Counted from the first letter of the stretch, positions 51,163-63,567 are shown. The stretch is 64,000 bases of DNA from Nitrospinaceae bacterium (GCA_029261555.1 JAJDBB010000014.1:1-64000), one strand, 5' to 3'. Program-made: numbers and translations. Notes: a model not told the origin generated them from the letters alone.

Positions 51163-51423
51163 TTAATCATCATCGTCGTCTTCATCGTAATCGTGGATCA
51201 AATCGTCCAAATTAAACTGCCCCCGGCATTGCCAATTGCGCATGTCGATGTATAGATCCACATCATCAAACTTAGGCTCGAAGGATTCCAGTTTTTTTAC
51301 GGACAATCCGGCGGCTTCGATCTTTCCATAGGATTCATCCCATTCCTCCTGCCCGCCAAATTCCATGACGACGTACAATTTAGTCACGGCGCGAAAGCCT
51401 AAAATATAACGCTGCTTAGTCAT
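51163..51423 (-). CDS. Uncharacterised 86-aa protein with poly-acidic C-terminus
   Basis: MTKQRYILGFRAVTKLYVVMEFGGQEEWDESYG...LIHDYDEDDDDD; starts 3 nt after lipA stop with GGAG overlapping lipA end. Confidence 0.7.
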   Translation of the reverse strand: MTKQRYILGFRAVTKLYVVMEFGGQEEWDESYGKIEAAGLSVKKLESFEPKFDDVDLYIDMRNWQCRGQFNLDDLIHDYDEDDDDD

Positions 51424-51426
51424 TAT

Positions 51427-52323
51427 TTACTCCATTCCAATTCCAGCGGATTGCGCCTGCCGATCCGCTCTGTAAGAACTCCGGACCAAAGGTCCGGCTT
51501 CCACGTGATCAAACCCCAGCGCCTCGCCGATGGCCTTATATTCCGCAAACATCGCGGGAGAAATAAACTCGACAACTCTCATATGATTCCGGGAGGGCCT
51601 TAAATATTGTCCCAAAGATAAAATCCTGCATCCGACGGAGAGCAAATCTTTCATGGTTTGCGCCACCTCGGCTTTCTTTTCGCCCAAGCCTAACATGAGT
51701 CCGCTTTTAGCGACCAACCCAAAACGGCCCGCCGCCGTTTCCAGCGCTTTGAGCGACCAGGAATATTTGCTTTGTGGCCTTGCCCAAGATTGAAGAGACT
51801 CGACCGTTTCGATATTATGGGCCAGAACGTCCGGTCGGGCGTCGCAAACCATTTTCAAATTATCTTCGTTTCCCCGGAAATCGGGAATCAATGCCTCCAA
51901 TTTAAGATCGCCGCAACGCTTTCGAATAGCGCTAAGCGTTTTTGCCCAATGACAGGCGCCGCCGTCGGCAAGATCGTCGCGGTCCACGGAGGTGATCACG
52001 GCATAACGCAAATTGAGTTGGGATAAAATACCGGCTACGTTTTCCGGTTCCTCCGGAGAAGGCGTCGTCAGATCGCCGGTGGGAACGTCGCAAAACCGGC
52101 AGGCGCGGGAGCAGGAGTCGCCAAGAATCATCAGAGTCAGGGTTCCGGCGTCCCAGCACTCCCCAATATTAGGGCAGGACGCTGATTCGCAAACCGTGTT
52201 CAGGCGGGATTTTTCAACCAACGCGCGCAGTTTGAAAAAGCTTTTCTCTTTTGGAAGCGAGGTTTTAAGCCACTCCGGTAAGCGGGCGGTTTCGTTGTCG
52301 GCGCCTTCTTTTTGGCTAATCAT
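51427..52323 (-). CDS. lipA: Lipoyl synthase
   Basis: 298 aa; CESASCPNIGECW and CSRACRFCDV radical-SAM/Fe-S motifs, GLMLGLGE. Confidence 0.97.
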   Translation of the reverse strand: MISQKEGADNETARLPEWLKTSLPKEKSFFKLRALVEKSRLNTVCESASCPNIGECWDAGTLTLMILGDSCSRACRFCDVPTGDLTTPSPEEPENVAGILSQLNLRYAVITSVDRDDLADGGACHWAKTLSAIRKRCGDLKLEALIPDFRGNEDNLKMVCDARPDVLAHNIETVESLQSWARPQSKYSWSLKALETAAGRFGLVAKSGLMLGLGEKKAEVAQTMKDLLSVGCRILSLGQYLRPSRNHMRVVEFISPAMFAEYKAIGEALGFDHVEAGPLVRSSYRADRQAQSAGIGME

Positions 52324-52486
52324 TTTATGAGGGGAAGAAGTTTTAAACTCGATTTAGAATTCCAGCGATTAAACAAGTCAATTTCCTGATTTATAGAAAC
52401 CGAAAAATAGTATAGATTAACTGAAAGGAAAACAGAATTTTATTGTCTACCCCCCGTTAATTTCACAGAGAGTCGCAGTCAGCTTA

Positions 52487-53725
52487 ATGCGAATAATCAA
52501 TAAATATATATTAATAGAACTGCTTAAAATATTTTCAATAAGCGCCGGATTCCTCACCGCCTTGTTGTACATGGATAAAATTTTGTACCTGACGGAGTTG
52601 ATCATCAACCGTGGGGCCTCGTTTTTCGAGGTTTTCCGGATGATCGTTTATATTTCACCTGCGTTTTTGGCGCTCACCATCCCCATCAGCGTGCTGGTCG
52701 CCTCGGTGGCGACGTTCAATCAGTTTTCATCGGACAACGAATGGGTGGCCATGAAAGGAAACGGCTGGAGTTTCCTGGAAATGATGAAACCGGTTTTATA
52801 TTTTTCTCTGATTGCCTACTTGTTCACAAACATTATCATGCTGTACGCCCTGCCCTGGGGCAACCAGTCCTTTAAAAAACTAATTTATGACATCGTCCAA
52901 AAACGCGCCAGCTTTGAAATCAAACCCAACGTCTTCAACAAGGATTTCGACAACCTCATGGTCCTCGTAAAGAAAAAAGAAAACGGGGAAGTTTTAAAGG
53001 ACATATTTATTTCCGACGCGACGGCGACCGAAAACCCCAAAATCATCGTCGCCGAAGAAGGCGTGGTCATATCCAACCCGGATCTGCTTAAAATCCAGTT
53101 ACAATTAAAAAACGGGGCCATCCACGACCTGGGAGAAAAAAAGAACAATTACAAGCTGATGAATTTTGAACGCTACGACCTGACCCTGGATCTGCCCAAT
53201 ACGGAGCGTCTGCAAAATAAGGCCCTGGTGGGAAACCGCGAGCTTTCCATCAAGCAATTACTGAACAAAATCGACGCCGCGCTTCTGGAAGGCCGAACCG
53301 ATTATCCCGCGCAAGTAGAATTGAGCAAAAAATTATCAATCCCGTTCACCTGTTTGATCTTTGGTTTTTTTGGAGCGCCGCTGGGAATCAAATCCAGCCG
53401 CTCGGGCAAATCGGGAAGCTATGCGATCGCCGCAGCGGCCATCGGCGTCTATTATATTGGTTTCGTTTCCGCGCAGAACCTGGGAAGCATTGGCAAACTC
53501 GACCCCTATCTTTCAGTGTGGATCCCCAATATTATCTACCTTGCCTTGATGATTTACATGGTTTACAAAATGCAACGAGAGCTTCCGTTCAAGTGGTTGA
53601 ACAAATTTGGAGATTTTTTTCTTGGCCTGTACGAGGTTTTTCAGAACCTGACTTCCAAATTGACCGCCTTGGAAACCTCGGCGGTTGAAAGCGCGAGCGC
53701 GGCTAAATCGGAGAAAAAATTGTAG
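52487..53725 (+). CDS. LptF/LptG (YjgP/YjgQ) family permease
   Basis: 412 aa; MRIINKYILIELLKIFSISAGFLTALLYMDKILYLTELIINRGAS, FLALTIPISVLVASVATFNQFSSDNEWVAMKGNG. Confidence 0.94.
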   Translation: MRIINKYILIELLKIFSISAGFLTALLYMDKILYLTELIINRGASFFEVFRMIVYISPAFLALTIPISVLVASVATFNQFSSDNEWVAMKGNGWSFLEMMKPVLYFSLIAYLFTNIIMLYALPWGNQSFKKLIYDIVQKRASFEIKPNVFNKDFDNLMVLVKKKENGEVLKDIFISDATATENPKIIVAEEGVVISNPDLLKIQLQLKNGAIHDLGEKKNNYKLMNFERYDLTLDLPNTERLQNKALVGNRELSIKQLLNKIDAALLEGRTDYPAQVELSKKLSIPFTCLIFGFFGAPLGIKSSRSGKSGSYAIAAAAIGVYYIGFVSAQNLGSIGKLDPYLSVWIPNIIYLALMIYMVYKMQRELPFKWLNKFGDFFLGLYEVFQNLTSKLTALETSAVESASAAKSEKKL

Positions 53726-53798
53726 GCGCGCGCCAACAATTAAAAAACATGAAAAAACCAACTAATCAAATTTCCCTGAAATACGAAAGGCTTTCACT

Positions 53799-54254
53799 AT
53801 GAAAACGGCGCGGGATATCATGACTTCATCGGTGGCAACTGTCCATAAGGAAGCCTCTATAAAGGAACTGGCTGATCTTTTTATTAAGCATGAAGTTAAT
53901 GGAATCCCGGTGGTGGACGAGGATAATCGGGTAATAGGGATAGTGACCGAAGGCGATTTGATCGAGCAAAATAAAAATCTTCATGTCCCCACAGTCATTT
54001 CCGTGTTCGACGCGGTAATTTATCTGGAAAGCCAAAACGTTTTTAAAGAAGAACTCAAACGTATCACGGCGGCAAAGGTTGAAGACATTTATTCGAAAAA
54101 AATTGTCTTGGCCAGTCCGGACGACTCGGTGGAAGAATGCGCCGCGCTCATGGCCAATAACGATATCCATACCTTGCCGGTTGTGGAAAACGAAAAACTT
54201 ATCGGGGTGATCGGTAAACTGGATCTTATAAAAGCTCTTGCTCAAAGCCAATAA
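53799..54254 (+). CDS. CBS-domain pair protein
   Basis: 151 aa; ARDIMTSSVATVHKEASIKELADLF..VNGIPVVDEDNRVIGIVTEGDL and second CBS HTLPVVENEKLIGVIGKLDLIKAL. Confidence 0.93.
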   Translation: MKTARDIMTSSVATVHKEASIKELADLFIKHEVNGIPVVDEDNRVIGIVTEGDLIEQNKNLHVPTVISVFDAVIYLESQNVFKEELKRITAAKVEDIYSKKIVLASPDDSVEECAALMANNDIHTLPVVENEKLIGVIGKLDLIKALAQSQ

Positions 54255-54306
54255 ACCGGACTTTCAAATTCATAAGAACCGTTTTTCTACTTAGGGGGCG
54301 TTCGCT

Positions 54307-55413
54307 ATGAAAACCAAACCGCCTGGCTGTTTTCTTGCCGCCCTGATTCTCTTTGTTCTTTTATCAAATTTAACGCCCGTCGTTTCCGCCCAAACTGGAA
54401 GCGCGGAAAAGGGAGTCTCCCCGCATTTGGCCGCGGAATTCATTCATTCCGTGCTTCTGGCGGATCGCACTATTTATTCGGAATATATCGTTGAGCGACT
54501 TTCGAATACGATCGGTTTAAACGCCGATGAAAACTGGCGCGAGAAAGAAACCCTCATGCTTCCCGCTCAATTTTTATCTCACTCCGCCAAGCTCTCAAAT
54601 AAACAAAATACCGGAATGTCTTATCGTTTGATGAGTTTATGGCCTATCAATAAAAATAACGGGCCTGTGTCGGAGTTTGAAAAAGAAGGATTGAAAAAAA
54701 TCCTGAACGCCAATAAAACCTCCTACTCAAAAATTATAAATACCGACGGCAAATTGTTTTACGAAGTCGTCTATCCCGATTTAGCGGTGACTAATTCCTG
54801 CGTCCAGTGCCACAATAATCACCCCGAAAGTCCCAAAAAGGATTTCAAGGTGGGCGACGTCATGGGGGGTATTCATATAAAGTTGGCGCTGGGAAATTCA
54901 GGGGACAAGTTGCAGGGAAGCGGCCACAAGCTGGCTCACAAGGTTGTGGCCAACTATGTTCACTCCATTCTTGAATCCGACAGAACGATTTACTCTAAGT
55001 TCATCGTCAATCGGCTACAAAACAAAAACGTGCTGTTCGCCTCTGAAAACTGGTGGGAAGATAACGCGCTGTTGTTGCCTGCGCAGTTTCTTTTAAACGC
55101 GTCCGGAGTAATAAAAAACTTTAGCCTGGGTCTGGATTTCCGGCTCATCAGCCTTTGGCCCGTCAATCCTCATAATGGACCGGCTAACGAATTCGAAAGA
55201 GCCGGGCTGGAGTCCGTCCTTGCGACGCCGGAAAAACCTTACTTTGGAAAGATCAAAATAGGCGACAAAGAATACTTCCAGGCCGTATATTCCGACCGGG
55301 CAGTAACCCCCACCTGCGTTTCCTGCCACAACGAACACCCCAACAGCCAAAAACACGATTTCAAAATGAACGACGTTATGGGAGGGATTGTGGTGACCCT
55401 TCCGATGCATTAG
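54307..55413 (+). CDS. Secreted protein with two tandem Tll0287-like (DUF3365) domains, each with CxxCH
   Basis: 368 aa; signal peptide; SCVQCHNNHPESPKKDFKVGDVMGGI and TCVSCHNEHPNSQKHDFKMNDVMGGI. Confidence 0.85.
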   Translation: MKTKPPGCFLAALILFVLLSNLTPVVSAQTGSAEKGVSPHLAAEFIHSVLLADRTIYSEYIVERLSNTIGLNADENWREKETLMLPAQFLSHSAKLSNKQNTGMSYRLMSLWPINKNNGPVSEFEKEGLKKILNANKTSYSKIINTDGKLFYEVVYPDLAVTNSCVQCHNNHPESPKKDFKVGDVMGGIHIKLALGNSGDKLQGSGHKLAHKVVANYVHSILESDRTIYSKFIVNRLQNKNVLFASENWWEDNALLLPAQFLLNASGVIKNFSLGLDFRLISLWPVNPHNGPANEFERAGLESVLATPEKPYFGKIKIGDKEYFQAVYSDRAVTPTCVSCHNEHPNSQKHDFKMNDVMGGIVVTLPMH

Positions 55414-55427
55414 TCTTCCCGATAGCC

Positions 55428-57119
<1,692 letters not shown>

Positions 57120-57893
57120 TTAAAAAAATTTCAGAACTTTTGCGATATCTTCCGGACAATCCACTCCAACAGAATGCCGGTTGGTTTTCATCATCTTGAT
57201 CGGAATCCCATTCTCCAATAAACGCAACTGCTCCAATTTTTCGATAGATTCCAGCCGGGATGGAGGCAATTCACAAAACGTCTGGAGACATTCGCGCGAA
57301 TAAGCGTACAACCCGATGTGTTGAAAATTATCCGAATAATCCAGGCCCCCGCTCCCCAGGGAATTGTTTGAAAAAACCTTCTCCCAGGAATCCCGGTGAA
57401 ATGGAATCGGCGCCCGGGAAAAATACAAGGCAAACCCGTTTTTATCCGCAACAACTTTGCAAACATTTGGATCCAGCAAATCGCCGGAACTGGCAATAGG
57501 CGTCATCAATGAAGAAACCTTTAGTTGCGGATCGTCCATAAAAGGCTCTATCGCCAAGTCCACGTTCTCCGGCGGAATGGCAGGCTCGTCGCCCTGAACG
57601 TTGACCACAACCTGGCAATCGAGAGATCGCGCCGCCTCTGCGACCCGGTCGGTTCCCGACAGATGATCCGGCGAAGTCATCACCGCTTTCCCGCCAAAAC
57701 TTACGACTTCCGCGACGATTCTTTCATCGTCCGTGGCCACGATAACCTCGGAAACGCGCCTAGCCCGGGAGACCTGTTCCACTACCCTGCGGACCATGGA
57801 CTTCCCCGAAATATCCGCCAACGGCTTTCCGGGGAACCGCGACGATTCCCAACGCGCGGGTATCACCGCCACAACTCTGGGTTCAGTAGGCAT
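57120..57893 (-). CDS. kdsB: 3-deoxy-manno-octulosonate cytidylyltransferase
   Basis: 257 aa; VVAVIPARWESSRFPGKPLADISGKSMV, VVNVQGDEPAI, IGLYAYSRECLQ. Confidence 0.96.
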   Translation of the reverse strand: MPTEPRVVAVIPARWESSRFPGKPLADISGKSMVRRVVEQVSRARRVSEVIVATDDERIVAEVVSFGGKAVMTSPDHLSGTDRVAEAARSLDCQVVVNVQGDEPAIPPENVDLAIEPFMDDPQLKVSSLMTPIASSGDLLDPNVCKVVADKNGFALYFSRAPIPFHRDSWEKVFSNNSLGSGGLDYSDNFQHIGLYAYSRECLQTFCELPPSRLESIEKLEQLRLLENGIPIKMMKTNRHSVGVDCPEDIAKVLKFF

Positions 57894-59286
57894 GCTTGTT
57901 CAAAAAACCCTTCCACAGGGTCATGACAATAATTTTAATGTCAAACAACCAGGACCAGTTCTTAATATAATACAAATCGTATTCGATGCGTTTTTCCAAC
58001 GAGGTATTGCCGCGCCAGCCGTTGACTTGCGCCCAACCCGTCAGTCCCGCCTTCATTTTTAAGCGCAACATATAGCGCGGAATGGATTTCTTGAAGTCCT
58101 CCACAAAAACCGAACGCTCCGGGCGCGGCCCAACCAGGCTCATCTCGCCTTTCAGCACGTTAAAAAGTTGCGGTAATTCGTCCAGACTCGTCCGGCGAAG
58201 AAACGCCCCGACGCGCGTCCGGCGATGATCGTTCTTCTCGGCCCAAACGGGACCCGCCTCGTCCTCGGCGTTCATCCGCATCGAACGAAATTTATACATA
58301 GAGAAAACTCTACCGTCCAACCCCACCCGATCCTGCCGGAAAAACACGCTCCCCTTGGACTCCAACCGGACCAAAACTGCGATCGACGCCATAAGCGGCA
58401 GGGCGACTGGAATCGCCAACAGGCTGAAGCCAAGGTCCGTCGCCCTCTTGATCGCCAGGTTCCACCCGTAAAGCGGCGAACTGGTAAGACTCACCACCGG
58501 AAGACCGTCGAACTCTTCGACCCCGGACTGGATGCTCATGAATCGCAACAAATCGGGCACCACCTTGACGTCCACCGTTTCTTCTCCCAGGTTATTAAGA
58601 ACCGCTTCCAATCTCTCGTGCGCGCCCAAAGGCAGGGCGATAAAAAGCTTATTGATTTTTAACTCCCGGATTTTATCCCGGACCTGTTCAATAGTTCCAA
58701 CAACGGGGAAATTTTTGAACGTTTTTCCCACCTTCTCCGGATGGCTGGTCAAATAGCCGGAAACGTTAAACCCTATTTCAGGATGCAGATCTATTTTTTC
58801 CGCCACGGTCTGGCCCAGCTCTCCCGCTCCAACGATCAATACATTGGTCAGATTGAGGCCCTTTTCCCTTAACTTCAAAAACAGGGAACGAACCAAAGCA
58901 TGATTCAGGACCAATGAAACGGCGCTGATGAGTCCGAAGTACCCCAGCGCCAGCCGGGAATAAGAAGCGCCTCGATAAAAAAACGAAATCGCCGCAACCA
59001 TGAAAAGAGAGAGAACGACGACCTTGACGATCCTGTAATATTCCGTCAGGCTCGATTTGCCGCCCAACGGTTCATACAGACCACAAAACCGGACGTTCAA
59101 CCAAAACGCCAGGCAAATAACGGGAAAGGCCCATAAATACTGCTCCAGCGGTGGAACGCCCTCCCACACGGGTAAAACATCCAGGTAAAAACGATAGTAA
59201 TACGCCGCCAGCCAGGAAAAAAAGATAACGAGGGTGTCGGAAATAAACAGGGTGGAATTAAAAAGTTGGCCGTATTTCTTCAACAT
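57883..59286 (-). CDS. Undecaprenyl-phosphate sugar phosphotransferase (WcaJ/polyprenyl glycosylphosphotransferase)
   Basis: 467 aa; N-terminal TMs, CoA-binding-like domain, [50 protein letters not shown]. Confidence 0.94.
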   Translation of the reverse strand: MLKKYGQLFNSTLFISDTLVIFFSWLAAYYYRFYLDVLPVWEGVPPLEQYLWAFPVICLAFWLNVRFCGLYEPLGGKSSLTEYYRIVKVVVLSLFMVAAISFFYRGASYSRLALGYFGLISAVSLVLNHALVRSLFLKLREKGLNLTNVLIVGAGELGQTVAEKIDLHPEIGFNVSGYLTSHPEKVGKTFKNFPVVGTIEQVRDKIRELKINKLFIALPLGAHERLEAVLNNLGEETVDVKVVPDLLRFMSIQSGVEEFDGLPVVSLTSSPLYGWNLAIKRATDLGFSLLAIPVALPLMASIAVLVRLESKGSVFFRQDRVGLDGRVFSMYKFRSMRMNAEDEAGPVWAEKNDHRRTRVGAFLRRTSLDELPQLFNVLKGEMSLVGPRPERSVFVEDFKKSIPRYMLRLKMKAGLTGWAQVNGWRGNTSLEKRIEYDLYYIKNWSWLFDIKIIVMTLWKGFLNKHAY

Positions 59287-60446
59287 CGAAGGCTGGGAAC
59301 CTGTTCTTCAATATAGCGTGAAATTTGACTGGCAAACCTTTCTAAATCAAATTTCATGGCATGGGCGCGGATAAGGTCGGGATCGAATAGGGATTCAATC
59401 TTTTCGAAATGTTTTACCGCCAGACAAAGAGATTCAGAGGTGGATTCGTGAAAAAAAACGCCGGTAGGCTGGGCGTCGCTACTCTCAGGAATTGTGGTTC
59501 CGGTTCCGGGCTTCCAAGTTTCCGGATCGGGCGCCACCGTTTCGAGGACGCCTCCCTGCCCAAAGGCTATTACAGGCCGCCCCATGGCCTGGGCTTCCAA
59601 AGGCGTGATGCCAAAATCCTCAACTCCGGGAAAAATGAAGGCCCGGCATCCAGCATAACAGGAGAGAATCTCATCGTCCGTCAAACCGCCCAAAAACTCG
59701 ATGTTAGGCCGGGCAATCGATCGTAAATACGCCTCGTTTGGACCCCGCCCAACGATTTTCAGAGGATACCCCAATTCATTAAACGCTTCAACCGCTAAAT
59801 CTATCCGCTTATAAGGAGCCAATGCCGACACGATCAAAAAATAATCGCCCACCATGCTCCCCGATACCGGCTTGAAAAAATTCCCGTCTACGGGAGGATA
59901 AATCACATCCGATTCCCTGCCGTAACAAGTTTTGATCCGCTTTTGAACAAACTGGGAAATGGCGATGAAGCGGTCCACTCGACGGCTGGTTCGTATATCC
60001 CATTTTTGTAACCAGGGCCGGACGGCGCACATGGCAAGATATACCGATTTTTTCGAGTAAGCGGCGTTGAAATAGACGTCGAACTGATCCCAAATATAAC
60101 GCATGGGGGTGAAGCAATAGCATAGATGCGTGGCGCCCTTATCAGCCTTGGCGGCTTTGGCGACGCAATGGCTGGAACTTAAAATCAGGTCGTAGCCGCG
60201 AAAGTCAAGGCTCTCTATGGCGGCGGGCATGAGAGGGAGATAGTTCCGGTAATGGCGTTCTGCGCCAGGGAGTCGTTGCAAAAAGGAGGTGACGATGCGG
60301 CGGGATTCAATAACGGGAGAGACTTTGCCAGGCAGGTGCAACAGGGTAAAGAGATCGGCTTGCGGGAACAGACGGCAAAAAACTTCGAGACATTTTTCGC
60401 CTCCCCGCATCCCTGTCAACCAATCGTGGACCAGCGCGATTTTCAT
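59280..60446 (-). CDS. Glycosyltransferase family 4 protein
   Basis: 388 aa; IALVHDWLTGMRGGEKCLEVFCRLFP, FIFPGVEDFGITPLEAQAMGRPVIAFGQGG. Confidence 0.93.
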   Translation of the reverse strand: MKIALVHDWLTGMRGGEKCLEVFCRLFPQADLFTLLHLPGKVSPVIESRRIVTSFLQRLPGAERHYRNYLPLMPAAIESLDFRGYDLILSSSHCVAKAAKADKGATHLCYCFTPMRYIWDQFDVYFNAAYSKKSVYLAMCAVRPWLQKWDIRTSRRVDRFIAISQFVQKRIKTCYGRESDVIYPPVDGNFFKPVSGSMVGDYFLIVSALAPYKRIDLAVEAFNELGYPLKIVGRGPNEAYLRSIARPNIEFLGGLTDDEILSCYAGCRAFIFPGVEDFGITPLEAQAMGRPVIAFGQGGVLETVAPDPETWKPGTGTTIPESSDAQPTGVFFHESTSESLCLAVKHFEKIESLFDPDLIRAHAMKFDLERFASQISRYIEEQVPSLRC

Positions 60447-60505
60447 TTCTTGGGGAGGATCGTCTTGTCAAACGGACGGCGAGCCGCCTGGCGGTAAAAG
60501 ATCGA

Positions 60506-61441
60506 TCAGTTGATTTCGCTCAATTTCTTTTGGATTTTAGAACGAACGTCACGGGGCGGGTTGGAATTTAAAGCGGACTCCAGAATATCCAACGCACGAG
60601 CTTTATCGCCCTTGGCGTGATAAACCGTTCCCAACATCAAGCGCGAGTCATGAATCTTGTTGCCGCGCGGATACTTGTTGATAACGGTTTCAAACTGCTT
60701 GATGGCGTCGTCGTGCATATCAAGTTTAAAATAGCTGGCGCCTACCCAATAATGGATGTTGTCCTGTAAATGAACCGGCGGATTCTTTACGGCGTAGTTC
60801 TGAAATAATAAAATCGATTCGTCATAACGGCCTTTAACGTAAGCGTCATGGGCTTTCTTATAATCCGCGGGAATAGCGCCACCTCTGCTTTTAGACCCAC
60901 CCTTCCGATGCGCAGGCTTGCTCATTTTGGCTTCCTGCTGGGCGGTTCGCAGGGTCTGAATTTCCGCGTTCATCATCTCAATCTGGCGTTTTAACTCATC
61001 GACTTCAGGCTCAAGAAACTCAGATTTCCCGGACAGGTTTCCCAAACTCCCTTCAAGCTGTTGCTGGGTGGCCTCCAATCGCGGCTCCAAAGTCTCCAGC
61101 ACCTCTTGCAACTCCCTCACTTTGGTCGTCAGGGCTTCCTGCTGTTTTTGGAGCGACTCGACGTCGGACTGCATTTCTCCAACCTGGGAGGGTTGGTCCA
61201 CACTGGCAAAACCGCCCTCATCCTTCGACCCCTCTTCCGCGAAAAAATCGTCCTCGCTTGGCTTTTTGTCAAACAAGGCTTGATCCTCGAACACCAGATC
61301 CTCGTCTTCATCCGAGGCCCACGGCATATACTGACAGCCGTTCAGTGTGAGACTAAAAACAAACAATGTCGCAAATAAAAGAAAAGGACGTCTGGTCGTG
61401 AACATTTTGTTCTCCATAATTGAGAAGGGTCGATATCTCAT
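60506..61441 (-). CDS. YbgF/CpoB-like TPR outer-membrane lipoprotein (coiled coil + TPR)
   Basis: LTLNGC lipobox, acidic linker, coiled coil, C-terminal AHDAYVKGRYDESILLFQNYAVKNP...HYWVGASYFKL TPR; start may be 61405. Confidence 0.82.
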   Translation of the reverse strand: MRYRPFSIMENKMFTTRRPFLLFATLFVFSLTLNGCQYMPWASDEDEDLVFEDQALFDKKPSEDDFFAEEGSKDEGGFASVDQPSQVGEMQSDVESLQKQQEALTTKVRELQEVLETLEPRLEATQQQLEGSLGNLSGKSEFLEPEVDELKRQIEMMNAEIQTLRTAQQEAKMSKPAHRKGGSKSRGGAIPADYKKAHDAYVKGRYDESILLFQNYAVKNPPVHLQDNIHYWVGASYFKLDMHDDAIKQFETVINKYPRGNKIHDSRLMLGTVYHAKGDKARALDILESALNSNPPRDVRSKIQKKLSEIN

Positions 61442-61562
61442 TAATTTTCAATGAATTATATTCAGTTTATTTTATTTTGTCAATCTAATTTAAAAGCTTG
61501 GGTAAGATTGGTATAATTACTTAAATTTACTAAAATTAATATAAATTAAGAGCCGGTTGTGC

Positions 61563-62768
61563 TCAGGTCCCGGCATCTTCAACCGTGGGAGCTTGGGCAG
61601 GCTTGCCGGATCCGGATTTGATCCTAATCGCCAGTCGCGTCAATGCTTCCGTCGCCTTGTCCATTTCCTCGAGGGTATTGAACTTGCCCACGCTGATGCG
61701 CAGCGAGCGGTCGATCCAGGCGTCCGGAACCCCCATCGCCTTCAATACATGGGACGACGACAGCGCCCCTGAACTGCAGGCAGAACCCGTGGAGACGCAA
61801 ATTCCCTCCAAGTCCAGAGCAATCATCAATGTTTCCCCTGATACTCCGTCAAACCCAATTCCAAGCGTATTGGGTAAACTCAGACTGGATGCGCCGAATA
61901 TTTTAAATTCCAACCCGCTTGTTTCCAATCCTGTCAGCAAACGATTGCGCAAACTTTTCAGGTGGGCCGGGCCGTCGGAATCCAAAAACGCTCCGGCCAG
62001 TTCGGCGGCTTTTCCAAATCCCACGATACCCGCGACGTTTTCTGTGCCGCCTCGGCGCTTTTTTTCCTGACCGCCGCCGGAGACGAGGGAAGCCAATGGC
62101 GGAACGCCGCTCCGAATGAACAAGGCTCCCGCCCCTTTCGGTCCGTTGAGTTTGTGCGCCGAAAACGACAGCAGATCGACGGGAAAATCGTCGACGGCAA
62201 TGGGCATTTTCCCCACGCTTTGCACGGCGTCTGTGTGAAACAAGATTCCGCGTTCGCGCGCAATTGCCCCCAACGCGTGGACGTCCTGCACGGTTCCCAC
62301 CTCGTTGTTGGCGTGATGGATGGAAATCAAAACCGTGTCCTCGGTAATGGCGTCTATGAGGCTTTGCGGATCGACGCGGCAATCGCCGTCCACCGGAAGA
62401 AAATCGATTTTGAAATCCTGCTTCTGCAAATCCCGGCAGGCGTTCAACACCGCCGGGTGTTCCGCCTGGCTGGCGATTATATGTCGCCCTTTATCCCGAA
62501 GCGCCCAAGCCGCGCCTTTGATTGCCAGGTTGTCCGATTCCGTGCCTCCGGCGGTGAAAACAATTTCGCCAGGACGGGCATGGATCAAGGCCGCAACCTG
62601 TTCGCGGGCCTCGTCGAGCGCCACCCGGGCCTTTCTGCCCGCAGAATGGATGCTGGAGGGATTGCCAAAATGCTCTAGCATATAAGGCGTCATCGCCTCC
62701 AACGCCTCAGGCGCCAAAGGCGTGGTCGCGTTGTGGTCCAGATAAATCAAATCGAAAATCCTTGGCAC
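61563..62768 (-). CDS. Cysteine desulfurase, NifS/IscS-like
   Basis: 401 aa; YLDHNATTPL, FTAGGTESDNLAIKG, SFSAHKLNGPKGAGALF, STGSACSSGALSSSHVL. Confidence 0.95.
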   Translation of the reverse strand: MPRIFDLIYLDHNATTPLAPEALEAMTPYMLEHFGNPSSIHSAGRKARVALDEAREQVAALIHARPGEIVFTAGGTESDNLAIKGAAWALRDKGRHIIASQAEHPAVLNACRDLQKQDFKIDFLPVDGDCRVDPQSLIDAITEDTVLISIHHANNEVGTVQDVHALGAIARERGILFHTDAVQSVGKMPIAVDDFPVDLLSFSAHKLNGPKGAGALFIRSGVPPLASLVSGGGQEKKRRGGTENVAGIVGFGKAAELAGAFLDSDGPAHLKSLRNRLLTGLETSGLEFKIFGASSLSLPNTLGIGFDGVSGETLMIALDLEGICVSTGSACSSGALSSSHVLKAMGVPDAWIDRSLRISVGKFNTLEEMDKATEALTRLAIRIKSGSGKPAQAPTVEDAGT

Positions 62769-62865
62769 ATTTTTAGTCTGTGGAGTTTACAGCCAGAGGT
62801 AAAACGCAGAGGGAGACAGTGAGTTTGAATTATGAAAAACAACGAACCTGGCACAAGATCAACGA

Positions 62866-63567
62866 TTAATGCCTATCGGTAAAATGGACAGCTTCTCCCG
62901 TCGGCGAGGCCTTCTTCAACTTATTAACCGTCTCAGTAAGCTCTCGAATTTCTTTTTGCATTTGCGGCAACTTTTCAAGAACGCATTCCAGCGCGCGCGC
63001 AACGGGATCGGGAAAAGCTTCCGGCCCGATGTCGTCCTCCTGAACGGGGCACACTCCGGAAAACACCACCCGGCCCGGAACGCCGATCACCGTGGAATAT
63101 TCCGGCACGTCCTGCAACACCACCGATCCCGAGCCGACCTTGGAGTTTCTTCCAACGGCAATGGGTCCCAACACTTGGGCGCCCGCGCCGATGGTAACGT
63201 GATCGCCAATGGTGGGATGCCGCTTGCCTTTTTTAGAGCTCAAGCCGCCAAGCGTTACCCCGTGATAAATAAAAACGTCGTCGCCAACCTCGGACGTTTC
63301 TCCAATCACCACGCCCATGCCGTGGTCGATGAAAAAACGCCGACCAATTTTGGCGGCGGGATGAATTTCAATTCCCGTAACGCCGCGAGCCAAAAAAGAA
63401 ATGAACCGTGCAATAAAGCGAAAACCCTTATCCCAAAGCCAATGGGAAAACCGGTAAGCAACGATCGCGTGAAAACAGGGATAAAATAGCAAAACCTCCA
63501 GAAAATTCCTGGCGGCAGGATCTTTTTTCAGCGCAACTTGAATGTCTTCCCGGAAACGACTAAACAT
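62866..63567 (-). CDS. cysE: Serine O-acetyltransferase
   Basis: [90 protein letters not shown] at 63567. Confidence 0.95.
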   Translation of the reverse strand: MFSRFREDIQVALKKDPAARNFLEVLLFYPCFHAIVAYRFSHWLWDKGFRFIARFISFLARGVTGIEIHPAAKIGRRFFIDHGMGVVIGETSEVGDDVFIYHGVTLGGLSSKKGKRHPTIGDHVTIGAGAQVLGPIAVGRNSKVGSGSVVLQDVPEYSTVIGVPGRVVFSGVCPVQEDDIGPEAFPDPVARALECVLEKLPQMQKEIRELTETVNKLKKASPTGEAVHFTDRH

